Shown here: positions 1 to 9,233 of the stretch, piece after piece
Layout of the letters: each line of letters starts with the position of its first letter
Numbering within the stretch: position 1 is the stretch's first letter
Assembly: GCA_025351765.1 (NCBI GenBank)
Contig: JANXVH010000141.1
Coordinates: 1-64,000, forward strand
Direction of reading: 5' to 3'
Length of the DNA stretch: 64,000 nt
DNA from: Pedobacter sp.
Lineage (GTDB): Bacteria; Bacteroidota; Bacteroidia; Sphingobacteriales; Sphingobacteriaceae
Notes under the pieces: model-generated
Database searches by the model: none
What the model was told of the DNA's origin: nothing
The model's input: the letters and a program-made list of their open reading frames with translations, nothing else
Position numbers and translations under genes: made by a program

Positions 1-1945
1 CGGGCAACGATTGATCATGGGTATAAACAGTCGCCCCATTTAAAGGAGAAGGGTCAAATCCGTTCAACTGCCCACCACTTCCTGTTATAAATATTTCATT
101 TTTCAGGGCCTGTAGGTCAAATTGTTTATTGCCACCTGACATAGCGGTATACACAGGCGAACTTAATAATCGCCATCCCCTAGCAGATGCGGGAGCGATG
201 TAGTTTCCTGAAATAAACTGTTGGACAATCACCTCTCCGCTGATACTTGAAATATTTGGATTATTTATTGGCATTACTGCCGCAGTATTTGTGGCAGATG
301 TAGCAAGCAGTATCAAATTGCCATTAGAAATTAGCATTCCTTTTTTCGCTTCTACGAAACCGGTAACCTGAACCGGCGAATTAAGCACTAGCTTAAATAT
401 TGTTTCCGCCTGTTCATTTTTAAGTCGCTGTACTTTTAACACACCTGTCCCGCTATAATCTTGGACTTGCTGTCCCCCAGCAAATCTGATGGTTCCGCCA
501 GAGGCATCAGAAGATATGGAGCCATTGTTTAGAACGTTCGATGAAAATGTGAGTGTTGCCCCGCTGCTAAGAGTCAATGCACCTCCTAATGCAACCTGCG
601 ATATGCAGCTGGCCTGCATATCTGCAGCCAACGTTAAACTGCCACCCTGTTCTATGATGAGCTTATTCAATATATTAGGACTCCCGCCTAAGTACTTTAC
701 GGTTTTCCCTGAAGGGATCACCACATTCGCATTCGAGCCCGGTACGGTGGCTGTGCTCCAATTTGATGCAATATTCCATTGATTACTTGAACCTATAAAT
801 CTATAAAAGCCTGAGGGGCTATATTCTTCTGCAGATACCGTGTAAAAACTGGCAGGATCATTCTGGTTGTTATATTCCGTTTTCATCCATTCTGTGCCGA
901 TGGCGATTTTCTGGATCCTCAGCTCGTCCATGGCGCCATAAAATTTGTTATTTCCAAGGCGATTGCGTCCTATTCTTAGCGTACCGCCCGGCCCTAGACG
1001 CAGTGACGGTATGGAGGCTGAGCCTACGGCGTTTCCATTCAAGTAAATGGTGCCTACTGTTCCGGAAAAGACCACGCATACATGGTATAGGGTTCCCGCA
1101 TTTAGAGCAGTTAGGCCTCCGGTAATACTTGCCGTAGCAGAAAGGCCCTTGAAAACATCTAGCACCAGTTTATTGTCCACGTTCATCCTCAACTGATAGC
1201 CACCCCTTGCTAAACTATCATTTGTCAATATGACTTGGTCTCTGCCAATTCCACTCGACTTTATCCAACCGGAAATGGTAATGGTTGTACTCTCTTCTGT
1301 GCCAGCGTTGAAAATCGCCGAAGTAGTGTTAAGCTCAATGCCAAGGCCTATTTTAGCGCTTTTAAATACATCGCTGTTCGGAACATCACTATTAAAATTC
1401 TGTAAACCCTGGCCTTGATAAAAAGCATTCATATGCAAAACTTTTGAGTAATCTGCATTCCAGGTATTAAGGGCTGTTGTTGAGTATGGATTGTGCAAAT
1501 TGGCGGGGGATGAACTGCCGTAATACAGATAAATTGCAGTGGCCGTAGTGGCGGTTTTGTTTGCTGCTAACGCACTGATTTTAACCCAGCAGGTCAATCT
1601 GCCAGAGATTGGGTCATAGCGTTCAAGCTGAAAATTCAGAGGAACACCCGGCGCAGTGCTTAAAGCAAATGAAATGTCTTTGCCGCCAGCATCTTGTATT
1701 TTATTTCCACATGCACCCGGGTAGTAGATAAGGTCGTTGTCTGTCAGGTCTATCAATACTGGAAAATCAACTAAATCATAATCTACAGTATTTGTGGAGC
1801 TATAAACTATAGTTTTGGCATTAACCTTACTTTTATCTATTGTTATTTTTTTACGGTAACTGAAGCCGTTCATCCACGATTGTGCCAACAAGCACTGGCC
1901 AGATATCATCAGGATTACTAAAAATCCGGCATATTTGAGGGTCAT
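1..1945 (-). CDS. DUF2341/LamG-domain secreted surface protein (N-terminal part, cut by window edge)
   Basis: The reading frame is open from an ATG at 1945 to the window edge (648 codons), so this is the N-terminal part of a large protein. A signal peptide is visible (MTLKYAGFLVILMISGQ, ending near LLAQ). Residues about 25-160 look like DUF2341 (FSYRKKITI at the start; LERYDPISGRLTCWVKI and AIYLYYGS later). About 190-330 resembles a LamG/concanavalin A-like fold (ITISGWIKS, LYHVCVVFSGTVGTIYLNG, DELRI). The remainder has beta-rich repeats ending in a segment like the pre-C-terminal part of Bacteroidota surface proteins (RGWRLLSSP). The function is probably carbohydrate or surface binding; no catalytic residues are seen. 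The C-terminus, where a type IX secretion signal would sit, lies outside the window. It is divergent from the small gene at 2061. Confidence 0.8.
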   Translation of the reverse strand, partial: MTLKYAGFLVILMISGQCLLAQSWMNGFSYRKKITIDKSKVNAKTIVYSSTNTVDYDLVDFPVLIDLTDNDLIYYPGACGNKIQDAGGKDISFALSTAPGVPLNFQLERYDPISGRLTCWVKISALAANKTATTATAIYLYYGSSSPANLHNPYSTTALNTWNADYSKVLHMNAFYQGQGLQNFNSDVPNSDVFKSAKIGLGIELNTTSAIFNAGTEESTTITISGWIKSSGIGRDQVILTNDSLARGGYQLRMNVDNKLVLDVFKGLSATASITGGLTALNAGTLYHVCVVFSGTVGTIYLNGNAVGSASIPSLRLGPGGTLRIGRNRLGNNKFYGAMDELRIQKIAIGTEWMKTEYNNQNDPASFYTVSAEEYSPSGFYRFIGSSNQWNIASNWSTATVPGSNANVVIPSGKTVKYLGGSPNILNKLIIEQGGSLTLAADMQASCISQVALGGALTLSSGATLTFSSNVLNNGSISSDASGGTIRFAGGQQVQDYSGTGVLKVQRLKNEQAETIFKLVLNSPVQVTGFVEAKKGMLISNGNLILLATSATNTAAVMPINNPNISSISGEVIVQQFISGNYIAPASARGWRLLSSPVYTAMSGGNKQFDLQALKNEIFITGSGGQLNGFDPSPLNGATVYTHDQSLP

Positions 1946-2060
1946 ACTAAATAATTTCTGAGCCTAAACTGGATGAATTTTAATTAAGAATACAACCTGA
2001 CGTGCAAAATATTGTTCAGAATAGTTGTATTCCTAAAAATAAATCAATCAGGTTTGAGCC

Positions 2061-2240
2061 ATGAAATACCATCTGTTAAACTTCTTGCTTTGTATCATTG
2101 TTGGATCGGCTACTGCGCAATATGGTGATCCCGGTCTTCCCGGAGGAGATCCTGATGTTCCATTAGATGGAGGTGTAACTTTATTGCTTATTGCCGGAGC
2201 TTGTTATGGTATAAAAAAAATAAGAGAAACTAAACAATGA
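2061..2240 (+). CDS. 59-aa mini-protein with PID-CTERM-like sorting signal
   Basis: The ATG at 2061 follows a weak AGG and opens a 59-codon frame. It encodes a signal peptide (MKYHLLNFLLCIIVGSATAQ), a short Gly/Pro/Asp linker (DPGLPGGDPDVP), the motif PLDGG, one hydrophobic helix (VTLLLIAGACYG), and a basic tail (IKKIRETKQ). This tripartite end (short motif, transmembrane helix, basic residues) resembles the PID-CTERM family of tiny Bacteroidota proteins, which are thought to be processed by an exosortase-like enzyme. I assign that family from memory of the pattern. The gene is divergent from the LamG surface protein. Its last 11 bp overlap the end of the convergent kinase gene (stop at 2230). 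No sorting enzyme is visible in this window. Confidence 0.7.
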   Translation: MKYHLLNFLLCIIVGSATAQYGDPGLPGGDPDVPLDGGVTLLLIAGACYGIKKIRETKQ

Positions 2241-3084
2241 GGCCTTCTTTTTTTAGGATGTAATTATAAATGCCTTCAATCGGCTTTTGGAAAATTTTGC
2301 CAACATTTACCTGGTTTTTTGTGCAAATCTCGAGAAGAACATCCTGGTAATAATAGGCAATCGATCCAACGAAATGACAATTGAGATCTTTATAGTTTGC
2401 ATAATCTTTCACGTTAGTATCAACGAATTCTTGAAAACCTTCACGCAGGATATTTAGGATAAAAGGATGATCGGTGCGGTTGATCATAAAACGGCTTATA
2501 GAGGCTAAAAATATGTTTGGCGCCGGTTTTTGATAAATATTAGTGATCACCATTTCTTTATCAAGGTCAAACGCGGCTTTAAATTCTATACTAAGGTCTG
2601 ATGGCATTTGATTGTATAAAAAGCTCTTGATCAGTTTTCTGCCGAAATGGGTGCCGGAGCCTTCATCCCCTAGTATATAACCCAAGCCATGTGCCCCACT
2701 GTGTACTTCTTTGCCGTCGTAATAAGAAATGTTGGAGCCCGTCCCTAAAATACAAGTTAGTCCTTCTTCGTCGCCGCAGGTAGCATAAGCAGAGCCGATA
2801 AGATCATGCTCTACAGACACGTAGGAATTCGTAAAATAAGAGGAGATCCCGTTTGAAATCACCTCTATTTTATCAGGGGAAGAACAACCTGCTCCAAAAA
2901 AATAGATTTCCTTGACACGATCTGCAAAACCAAGCAACTCCTTTTTCTTAGTAAAGATCTTGAAAATATCGTTTGCATTCAAAAAATAAGGATTTATCCC
3001 TTGTGTGCTAAAACTAACTTTTTCATCGGGACTATAACCCATCCAATCCGTTTTAGAAGAACCACTGTCTGCTACCAAAATCAT
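2230..3084 (-). CDS. BadF/BadG/BcrA/BcrD-type ATPase, N-acetylglucosamine kinase-like
   Basis: This 284-aa protein has the ASKHA sugar-kinase layout. The phosphate-1 loop is near the N-terminus (ILVADSGSSKTDW, residues 2-14) and a second loop lies at about 110-117 (CILGTGSNIS). A glycine-rich patch follows (HGLGYILGDEGSGTHFGRK, about 132-150). That last segment is typical of the GlcNAc-kinase branch of the BadF family, which phosphorylates amino sugars in the cytoplasm. The length matches the family (about 280-300 aa). There is no operon partner: the gene is convergent with and overlaps the mini-protein gene by 11 bp. The exact substrate is inferred. Confidence 0.8.
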   Translation of the reverse strand: MILVADSGSSKTDWMGYSPDEKVSFSTQGINPYFLNANDIFKIFTKKKELLGFADRVKEIYFFGAGCSSPDKIEVISNGISSYFTNSYVSVEHDLIGSAYATCGDEEGLTCILGTGSNISYYDGKEVHSGAHGLGYILGDEGSGTHFGRKLIKSFLYNQMPSDLSIEFKAAFDLDKEMVITNIYQKPAPNIFLASISRFMINRTDHPFILNILREGFQEFVDTNVKDYANYKDLNCHFVGSIAYYYQDVLLEICTKNQVNVGKIFQKPIEGIYNYILKKEGLIV

Positions 3085-3290
3085 TTGCTAAAATTAGTAA
3101 TCTTATTGGATATTTAAAGTTCGGCTTGTACCTTTTAAACTGATCTCCGGAAGCTAGACCGGTAAGGTGCTTCTAGTTATCTTATAACGGCATCTATAGA
3201 ATTTCGCTGCGCCTCAACAATCAGGAAAAGCATACATGCACATTGTGTTAAGTACGTTACAGCGTAGTGTTTTCATTGGTGCACTTTTGA

Positions 3291-3321
3291 TTGCATTAAA
3301 GCGCTATTTTTTTTAGTTTTG
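3291..3321 (+). promoter_or_regulatory. Bacteroidota-type promoter for the M61 peptidase gene
   Basis: A TTG at 3291-3293 is followed after 20 bp by TAGTTTTG (3314-3321), matching the phylum's -33 TTG / -7 TAnnTTTG consensus. It ends 22 bp before the ATG at 3344. Confidence 0.55.
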
Positions 3322-3343
3322 GTGGTGGTTAAATAGGCTAATT

Positions 3344-5134
3344 ATGAGCAGGAGAGTGTTAGGGTTAATATTAGTAATATTGTCGATAGGTATGGCAGGT
3401 AAATCGCAAGTTAAAGTTGGGTTTGAGGTAAGTTTTATTGAGCCTCAAGCACACTATGCAGAAATTGAGATGAACATTTCTGGATTGGTCAAAGACTATG
3501 TCGATGTAAAAATGCCCGTCTGGGCGCCGGGTTCGTATCTTATTAGGGAATTTGCCAAAAGTGTAGAGGGATTCAGTGCCAACGCTAATGGGAAAGCGCT
3601 GAAGTTTGAAAAGGTACGCAAAAACGCCTGGAGGATACATTCCGCAAAAGCCAGCGCCATAAAAATTAAATATAGGGTATATGCCTTCGAGATGTCGGTA
3701 AGGACTTCGTTTATAGACGATACCCATGCGTTTTTATCTAGCACATCTATTTTTATGTATCCAGATGGTCAGCTAAAATTACCAAGTACAGTAAAGATTA
3801 ATCCTTTTAAGGGTTGGAGTAAAGTATCAACCGGACTAGAACCAGTAGCAGGCACTAAGTTTACTTACAAGGCATCGAATTTCGATGTCTTGTTCGATAG
3901 CCCGATCGAGGTAGGCAACCAGGAGGTATTTGAATTTACTGCCTCCGAGGTCAAGCATGAAGTGGCGATGTATGGCATGGCCAATTATAATCAGGAACGT
4001 TTGAAGGTTGATATGCCAAAAGTTGTAGAACAGATTACTTCCATTTACGGGGAGAACCCCAATAAGCATTATACGTTTATTGTACATAATTTAAGTGTGG
4101 GAAGCGGCGGACTAGAGCATCTAAACTCAACAGTTCTAGGTGTGGCCAGAGATTCGTATGTGACAGAAAAAGGTTACAAAGGATTTTTAGGACTTGTGGC
4201 ACATGAGTACCATCACCTATGGAATGTAAAACGATTAAGGCCAATAGCACTTGGCCCATTCGACTATGATAATGAAAATTACACAACCAACTTGTGGGTA
4301 GCTGAAGGATTTACTTCCTACTTTGAGAATAAGATCTTGCTGCGAGCCGGTTACAAGACTGAAGTTGAAACTGCTCAGGCTTTTGTAACAGATATTGCAG
4401 CGGTTTACAATAAACCCGGAGCGAAGGTACAGTCGGCAGCCGAAGGGAGTTACGATGCCTGGATTAAAAGCTACCGCCCAAATGAAAACTCTGGGAACAC
4501 CACCATTTCCTATTACACGAAAGGTTCTGTTATTGCTACTTTAATGGACCTGGAGATTGCACACGCTACCAAGGGAACTAAATCTTTGGACAATGTAATG
4601 CACGATATGTACCAGCAATATTATAAGAAATTAGGCAGAGGATATACCGATTCAGAATTTAAGACTATGGTTGAAAAGATCAGCGGGATTAGCTTTACTG
4701 ATTTCTGGGCTAAGTATGTGAATGGCACAGCGGACGTTGATTACGATAAACACCTAGGATTTGCGGGTATTTTAGTCGCAAACGAAAATTTAGGAAACCA
4801 GGAGCCTTACCTTGGTGTGGCGTCAAAGAAAATTGAAGGTTTGGTTATGGTATCTTCTATATTGCGTAACTCGGCAGCGTGGGCTGGTGGTTTAAATGTG
4901 AATGATGCGGTGATCAGCGCTGATGGTATTCTATTAGATACCCTTCTCGAAAAGATGCCTTTAATCGCTACGAAAAAGGTAGGCGATACCATTACCCTAA
5001 TGGTAAGAAGAGATGGAATAGTAAAAGAAATAAAACTTACCTTAACTGCTAATCCAAACATTAAGCTGGTTGCCAAATTTGATGATGTTGCGACAGAAGA
5101 ACAACTCAAAGTTAGGAAAGCAGTGTTTTATTAA
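3344..5134 (+). CDS. M61-family metallopeptidase with PDZ domain
   Basis: This 596-aa secreted peptidase has an N-terminal signal peptide (RRVLGLILVILSIGMAG). A beta-rich N-terminal region (about 25-195) is followed by the gluzincin catalytic core. The zinc motif HEYHH is at 287-291, with the third-ligand segment WVAEGFTSYFE about 25 residues later. A PDZ domain occupies about 485-575 (YLGVASKK, VMVSSILRNSAAWAGGLNVND). This domain order and length fit the M61 glycyl aminopeptidase family, which acts in the periplasm or at the surface. It stands alone between a strong promoter and a weak hairpin. Confidence 0.92.
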   Translation: MSRRVLGLILVILSIGMAGKSQVKVGFEVSFIEPQAHYAEIEMNISGLVKDYVDVKMPVWAPGSYLIREFAKSVEGFSANANGKALKFEKVRKNAWRIHSAKASAIKIKYRVYAFEMSVRTSFIDDTHAFLSSTSIFMYPDGQLKLPSTVKINPFKGWSKVSTGLEPVAGTKFTYKASNFDVLFDSPIEVGNQEVFEFTASEVKHEVAMYGMANYNQERLKVDMPKVVEQITSIYGENPNKHYTFIVHNLSVGSGGLEHLNSTVLGVARDSYVTEKGYKGFLGLVAHEYHHLWNVKRLRPIALGPFDYDNENYTTNLWVAEGFTSYFENKILLRAGYKTEVETAQAFVTDIAAVYNKPGAKVQSAAEGSYDAWIKSYRPNENSGNTTISYYTKGSVIATLMDLEIAHATKGTKSLDNVMHDMYQQYYKKLGRGYTDSEFKTMVEKISGISFTDFWAKYVNGTADVDYDKHLGFAGILVANENLGNQEPYLGVASKKIEGLVMVSSILRNSAAWAGGLNVNDAVISADGILLDTLLEKMPLIATKKVGDTITLMVRRDGIVKEIKLTLTANPNIKLVAKFDDVATEEQLKVRKAVFY

Positions 5135-5157
5135 GTTTAGCGCAGTAATATAAAAAA

Positions 5158-5177
5158 GGGCTGCATGTTTTCAGCCC
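5158..5177 (+). terminator. Possible weak terminator after the M61 gene
   Basis: GGGCTG (5158-5163) pairs with CAGCCC (5172-5177) around an 8-nt loop. The following sequence (ATTCTTTA) is only moderately T-rich, so termination may be partial. The remainder of 5178-5430 is AT-rich with no gene I can support. Confidence 0.4.
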
Positions 5178-5430
5178 ATTCTTTATATCCGACATTCTGC
5201 ATTTTGTTCAGTAAATCGACGATGTATTATTGAATGTTTTGACAAACGAGTTTGTATGTTAAATTAAATTATAGATGTTTAATAATTACTTAAAACCATT
5301 TCCTATCTTACAGATGTTCTCAACCATCCCAGGTTGTTCAAATCTGTTTATGAAAACGAAACAAATTTTAATAACAATTGAACAGCTTACTCTTATAAAG
5401 AAGGGTCAAACATTTATTCAATAAACATAA

Positions 5431-6900
5431 ATGAAGGATAAGTTAAAGATATTGCATCTTGAAGATTCACCAGACGATGCGGTTCTTGTTAACCGTGCGT
5501 TGCAGAAAGGTCACATCAATTTTGAAACGATAGTAGTAGTGACTAAGGCAGAATTTGTAAAAGGAATAGCGGAGTTTATACCTGATGTAATATTGTCAGA
5601 CCATTCGCTACCTACCTTTAACTCTTACGAGGCTTTAACAATCTTTAAACAATGTGATTTAAATATCCCTTTTATACTTATTACTGCGACCATTTCAGAA
5701 GATTTTGCTGTTGACATTATGAAGCGTGGCGCAGATGACTATGTGTTGAAGGACCGGCTGGACCGACTACCCTTAGCTTTGCAAAGTGCTCTTGCCAAAT
5801 TTAAGCTTGCTAATGATCTTAGAGAAAACCTTAGGGTTATTGATGCCATCGCAGAAGAAAAGAATATTATACTCGAAAGTATTCAGGATGGTTTCTATGC
5901 ATTGGATAAGGACTGGATTGTTACCTATTGGAACAGGGAGGCTGAACACATATGGGGTAAAAGAGCTGTCGATATCATTGGGAAAAACATTTGGGAGGAA
6001 TTTCCCGATTCTGTTGGCTCAATTTCCTATGTCAACTACCATAAGGCGGTTGGAGAAAATACAGTACACCATTATGAAATGTATCATGAAGAAATGAATG
6101 TATGGCTGGAAGTCGTTGCTTATCCCTCGGCTATCGGGCTTTCTATCTATTTTAAGAATGTCAATGAAAGGAAACTGGCAGATCTGGAAAGAGTGAACAT
6201 GATTAAAGATATATTGCAGCGCAACAAGGAGTTGGAGCAATTTTCTTATATTGTTTCTCATAACCTTAGGGCTCCGGTAGCCAATATATCCGGCCTGGCA
6301 AATGAGCTTAACCAGGAGAATCTTAGCGAAAGTGATATTGCAGAGTTGAGTAAACATTTAATCAATTCTGCGGGAAAGTTAGATGGGATTATCATAGACC
6401 TTAATAACATCCTCCACATTAAGGGAGATATCAGTGAAAGTAAGGAAAATGTAGTATTGTCGGCCATCATAGCAGACATCCTAAATGGGCTATTAACACC
6501 TATTCAACGCGCTCAACTTACGGTTAATTTGGATGTTGCCGCCTGGGATATCATCTGGACTACAAAGAGTTATTTTTACAGTATTTTTTATAATTTAATA
6601 TCAAATAGCCTTAAATATTGCAAAGTAGAAACCCCTGTGGTTATTAAAGTGACTACGGAGATGACAGAAAAAGCAATGGTCGTAAGGTTTAACGACAATT
6701 GCCTCGGGATAGACTTAATAAAGCATGGTGATGAGCTTTTCGGACTTTACAAGCGGTTTCATCAGCATGTGGTAGGTAAAGGCATGGGGTTGTTTATGGT
6801 AAAAACCCAAATGGATACTCTTGGTGGAAAAATCAGCGCGACCAGCGAAGTAAACGTAGGGACGGCATTTAGATTGGAATTTAAAATAGATGAAGATTAA
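5431..6900 (+). CDS. Hybrid sensor: receiver-PAS-histidine kinase
   Basis: This 489-aa cytoplasmic protein has a CheY-like receiver at residues 1-120 (acidic ED at 11-12, phospho-acceptor Asp57 in ILSDHSLP, Lys107 in VLKDRL). A PAS domain lies at about 145-250 (GFYALDKDWIVTYWNREAE). A HisKA-type dimerisation helix carries His277 (FSYIVSHNLRAP), and the HATPase domain covers about 350-485 (FYNLISNSLKY N-box, DNCLGIDL, GKGMGLFMVK). There is no transmembrane segment. A receiver at the N-terminus of a kinase means it probably takes phosphate or a signal from another kinase before acting. No response regulator is adjacent, so the output partner is unknown. Its stop overlaps the convergent DoxX-like gene by 4 bp. 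Confidence 0.93.
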   Translation: MKDKLKILHLEDSPDDAVLVNRALQKGHINFETIVVVTKAEFVKGIAEFIPDVILSDHSLPTFNSYEALTIFKQCDLNIPFILITATISEDFAVDIMKRGADDYVLKDRLDRLPLALQSALAKFKLANDLRENLRVIDAIAEEKNIILESIQDGFYALDKDWIVTYWNREAEHIWGKRAVDIIGKNIWEEFPDSVGSISYVNYHKAVGENTVHHYEMYHEEMNVWLEVVAYPSAIGLSIYFKNVNERKLADLERVNMIKDILQRNKELEQFSYIVSHNLRAPVANISGLANELNQENLSESDIAELSKHLINSAGKLDGIIIDLNNILHIKGDISESKENVVLSAIIADILNGLLTPIQRAQLTVNLDVAAWDIIWTTKSYFYSIFYNLISNSLKYCKVETPVVIKVTTEMTEKAMVVRFNDNCLGIDLIKHGDELFGLYKRFHQHVVGKGMGLFMVKTQMDTLGGKISATSEVNVGTAFRLEFKIDED

Positions 6901-7661
6901 TTCTTTAAGATACTGCCAGGTTTTAATGCAAAATATAACGAAAGTAAAATCCCATAACTACCACTACGCTCTACCCATTCAAATATTTCCCATTGGGGAT
7001 AAAAAAGCTCAGTAGCCATTTTCCATAGTAGGTAAAATAGTATTATCGGGCGAAGTGGCTTTATTAATATAAAAAATGCTCCAGTAATTTCTACTGCTCC
7101 CGCGATAGCCGCTGTTAAATGCAAATTTTTGAATCCTAGTGATGAATATTGAGCAATTAGCCCCTTTTTCTCTAATAGGTTTAGCCAACCGTGTCCTGCC
7201 AGCAAAACTGCTCCGGCAATTTTTAAAATTAATAAGACTCGTTTTAGGTTTTCGGTCGAAAGTGTACAGGGGGGGTCTAATTTTTTCTTCCATTCACTGA
7301 TGCCATTTTCTCCAGCGCATAAAACTAAAAGTGTTAAAGGCGCGCTGAAATTCCCTGCTCGTTCTAAAAACTCGGCAAAGGTCTCGCCTGAGAGCGGGCG
7401 TACGGCTGCCGTTATCAAACCCCATATCACCAACCATAATAGAATGGCTTTTACTGGATATATTAACAAAATTAGTCCCAACAATAGGTCTATAAACCCT
7501 ATAATTGGCATAAATTGGTATGCCAATTCTTGATCAATGCCTACCACAGCAAAATAATTGCACCAAATGCTTTTTGTTAAAACTCCAAAAACACCATGGC
7601 CAATAAGGCACATTGCCGAAGTGATTCGCAGTGTGTAGTAGATTTTTTTTTCAGTTGTCAA
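6897..7661 (-). CDS. DoxX-like integral membrane protein
   Basis: This 254-aa protein has about seven hydrophobic segments and the repeated pattern seen in DoxX-type proteins (LIGHGVFGVLTK near the start, LAGHGWLNLLEKKG in the middle). That suggests an internal duplication of a four-helix unit. The role of these membrane proteins is unclear; some are tied to oxidative stress or quinone chemistry. The start used is TTG at 7661. No in-frame ATG lies upstream before a stop, and the first internal ATG (codon 17) would cut into the first helix. The start is therefore uncertain. Confidence 0.7.
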   Translation of the reverse strand: MTTEKKIYYTLRITSAMCLIGHGVFGVLTKSIWCNYFAVVGIDQELAYQFMPIIGFIDLLLGLILLIYPVKAILLWLVIWGLITAAVRPLSGETFAEFLERAGNFSAPLTLLVLCAGENGISEWKKKLDPPCTLSTENLKRVLLILKIAGAVLLAGHGWLNLLEKKGLIAQYSSLGFKNLHLTAAIAGAVEITGAFFILIKPLRPIILFYLLWKMATELFYPQWEIFEWVERSGSYGILLSLYFALKPGSILKN

Positions 7662-7714
7662 GATTTGTCTATAAAAGATTTATATTTATTGTCACCCAAG
7701 TATATAACAAAATA

Positions 7715-9052
7715 ATGAAACAACTAATAATTTGCTGCGCATTGCTATTCTGTTTAATGAGCTGCAAAAAAGAAATACATCCCGAGCTGAGAAACAAAGA
7801 TATCGCCAAGGTTTTGGAGGAGATGACACAGTTAATGATCCATGATGTAACCAATCCACCTCTGGCTGCCAGGTTTTATTCCTATACCTGTCTTTCGGGA
7901 TATACCGTTATGGCTTTGAACGATTCAAGTATGATATCATTTAAAGGGGTACTAAACCAGTTTCCAGAAATCACAAAACCCTTAGATTCAGGGCAATATT
8001 CAGCTCCTTTGAGTGCGATACTTGCCATGACTGGCACCGCAAAAAAAATGCAGCCTTCTGGTAAATTGTTCGTTGCTTTTGAGCAGCAATTTCTGGACTC
8101 CTGTAGAAAAATCGGTTTCTCAGATGAAATCATTGGCCATTCACAGTCGTACGCCAATCAGATTATTAAACAAATATTGCCTTACGCAAAAAAGGACAAG
8201 TACAATAGGATTAGTAATTACCCTCGTTACACGCCAAGTAATACTGAGGGCAGCTGGTATCCCACTCCACCGGCATTTTTTGCGCCTGTAGAACCGTACT
8301 TTAATACCGTAAGGCCATTTTTTATTGACTCAGCTTCACAATTCGTATCAATCCCTCCTGTTCCTTATTCTAAGGATAAGAATTCAAAATTTTATAAAGG
8401 GTTAAAGGAAATCTATATAGATGCAGGGAGCGGTTTAACTAAAGAAAACAAAGAAATAGCGTCATTTTGGGACTGTAATCCTTTCGCTTTGAAGAATCAA
8501 GGACATTTATTGGTAGGGATGAAAAAAATATCACCGGGCGCACATTGGATTGGTATCACGGGTATCGCTTGCCAAAAAGCAAAAGCTAATTTTTCCAAAA
8601 CACTTGAAATTTATACGGTGATAGCTATGGGGCTCACTGATAGCTTCATTTCCTGTTGGGACGAAAAATATAGAACCAACAGGATACGTCCGGAAACAGC
8701 TGTTAGAAATCTTATCGATCCTACGTGGAAGCCCATGCTGCAAACACCGCCCTTCCCTGAATATATGAGCGGCCACTCACATATATCATCAACAAGTGCA
8801 ACTATTCTTACCTATTATTTTGGAGATAATTTCAAGTATACAGATAATGTAGAGGAAAAATACGGACTTAAATCTAGAAAGTTTGCCTCGTTCCTCCAAG
8901 CAGCCCAAGAGGCCGCTAATAGCAGATATTGGGGAGGAATCCATTTTAGGGACGGTATAGTAAATGGAGTTTCCGTTGGTATTGAGATTGGTAAACATAT
9001 CGTTAATGAGCTAAAAAGCAATCATATCAAGCCCCTGGCTGAAATAAAATAG
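7715..9052 (+). CDS. Vanadium haloperoxidase / PAP2-type lipoprotein
   Basis: From the ATG at 7715 the 445-aa product starts MKQLIICCALLFCLMSCKK, a lipoprotein signal with the lipobox LMSC. The frame extends upstream, but those residues would precede the signal peptide, so the ATG is preferred. The C-terminal half holds the PAP2/vanadium haloperoxidase phosphate- or vanadate-binding set: a Lys/Arg segment (KYRTNRIRPET), SGHSH (in PPFPEYMSGHSHISS), and RYWGGIHFRDG. It probably acts at the outer membrane or periplasm as a phosphatase or haloperoxidase; the two cannot be told apart from sequence. Its start region overlaps the upstream part of the divergent DoxX-like gene. Confidence 0.88.
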   Translation: MKQLIICCALLFCLMSCKKEIHPELRNKDIAKVLEEMTQLMIHDVTNPPLAARFYSYTCLSGYTVMALNDSSMISFKGVLNQFPEITKPLDSGQYSAPLSAILAMTGTAKKMQPSGKLFVAFEQQFLDSCRKIGFSDEIIGHSQSYANQIIKQILPYAKKDKYNRISNYPRYTPSNTEGSWYPTPPAFFAPVEPYFNTVRPFFIDSASQFVSIPPVPYSKDKNSKFYKGLKEIYIDAGSGLTKENKEIASFWDCNPFALKNQGHLLVGMKKISPGAHWIGITGIACQKAKANFSKTLEIYTVIAMGLTDSFISCWDEKYRTNRIRPETAVRNLIDPTWKPMLQTPPFPEYMSGHSHISSTSATILTYYFGDNFKYTDNVEEKYGLKSRKFASFLQAAQEAANSRYWGGIHFRDGIVNGVSVGIEIGKHIVNELKSNHIKPLAEIK

Positions 9053-9116
9053 TCAATACCAAAATGATTAAGCCCGTTTCTAAAGACGGCCTTAGCCTCT
9101 CGGCTTTATAACAACG

Positions 9117-9157
9117 ATACTTCTCCACAAAAAGGCAACCTTTTTGTGGAGAAGTAT
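9117..9157. terminator. Strong bidirectional hairpin between convergent genes
   Basis: A perfect 19-bp inverted repeat with a 3-nt CAA loop has its left arm ATACTTCTCCACAAAAAGG at 9117-9135 and its right arm at 9139-9157. It lies between the haloperoxidase gene (+) and the beta-propeller gene (-) and could stop transcription from both sides. Confidence 0.75.
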
Positions 9158-9233
9158 GGTCTAAATATGGTTCTTGTATGCTCTTTGTGTAGACGCAGGG
9201 ACAATCAGGTTAAACACGGATACTTCCGTTGTA

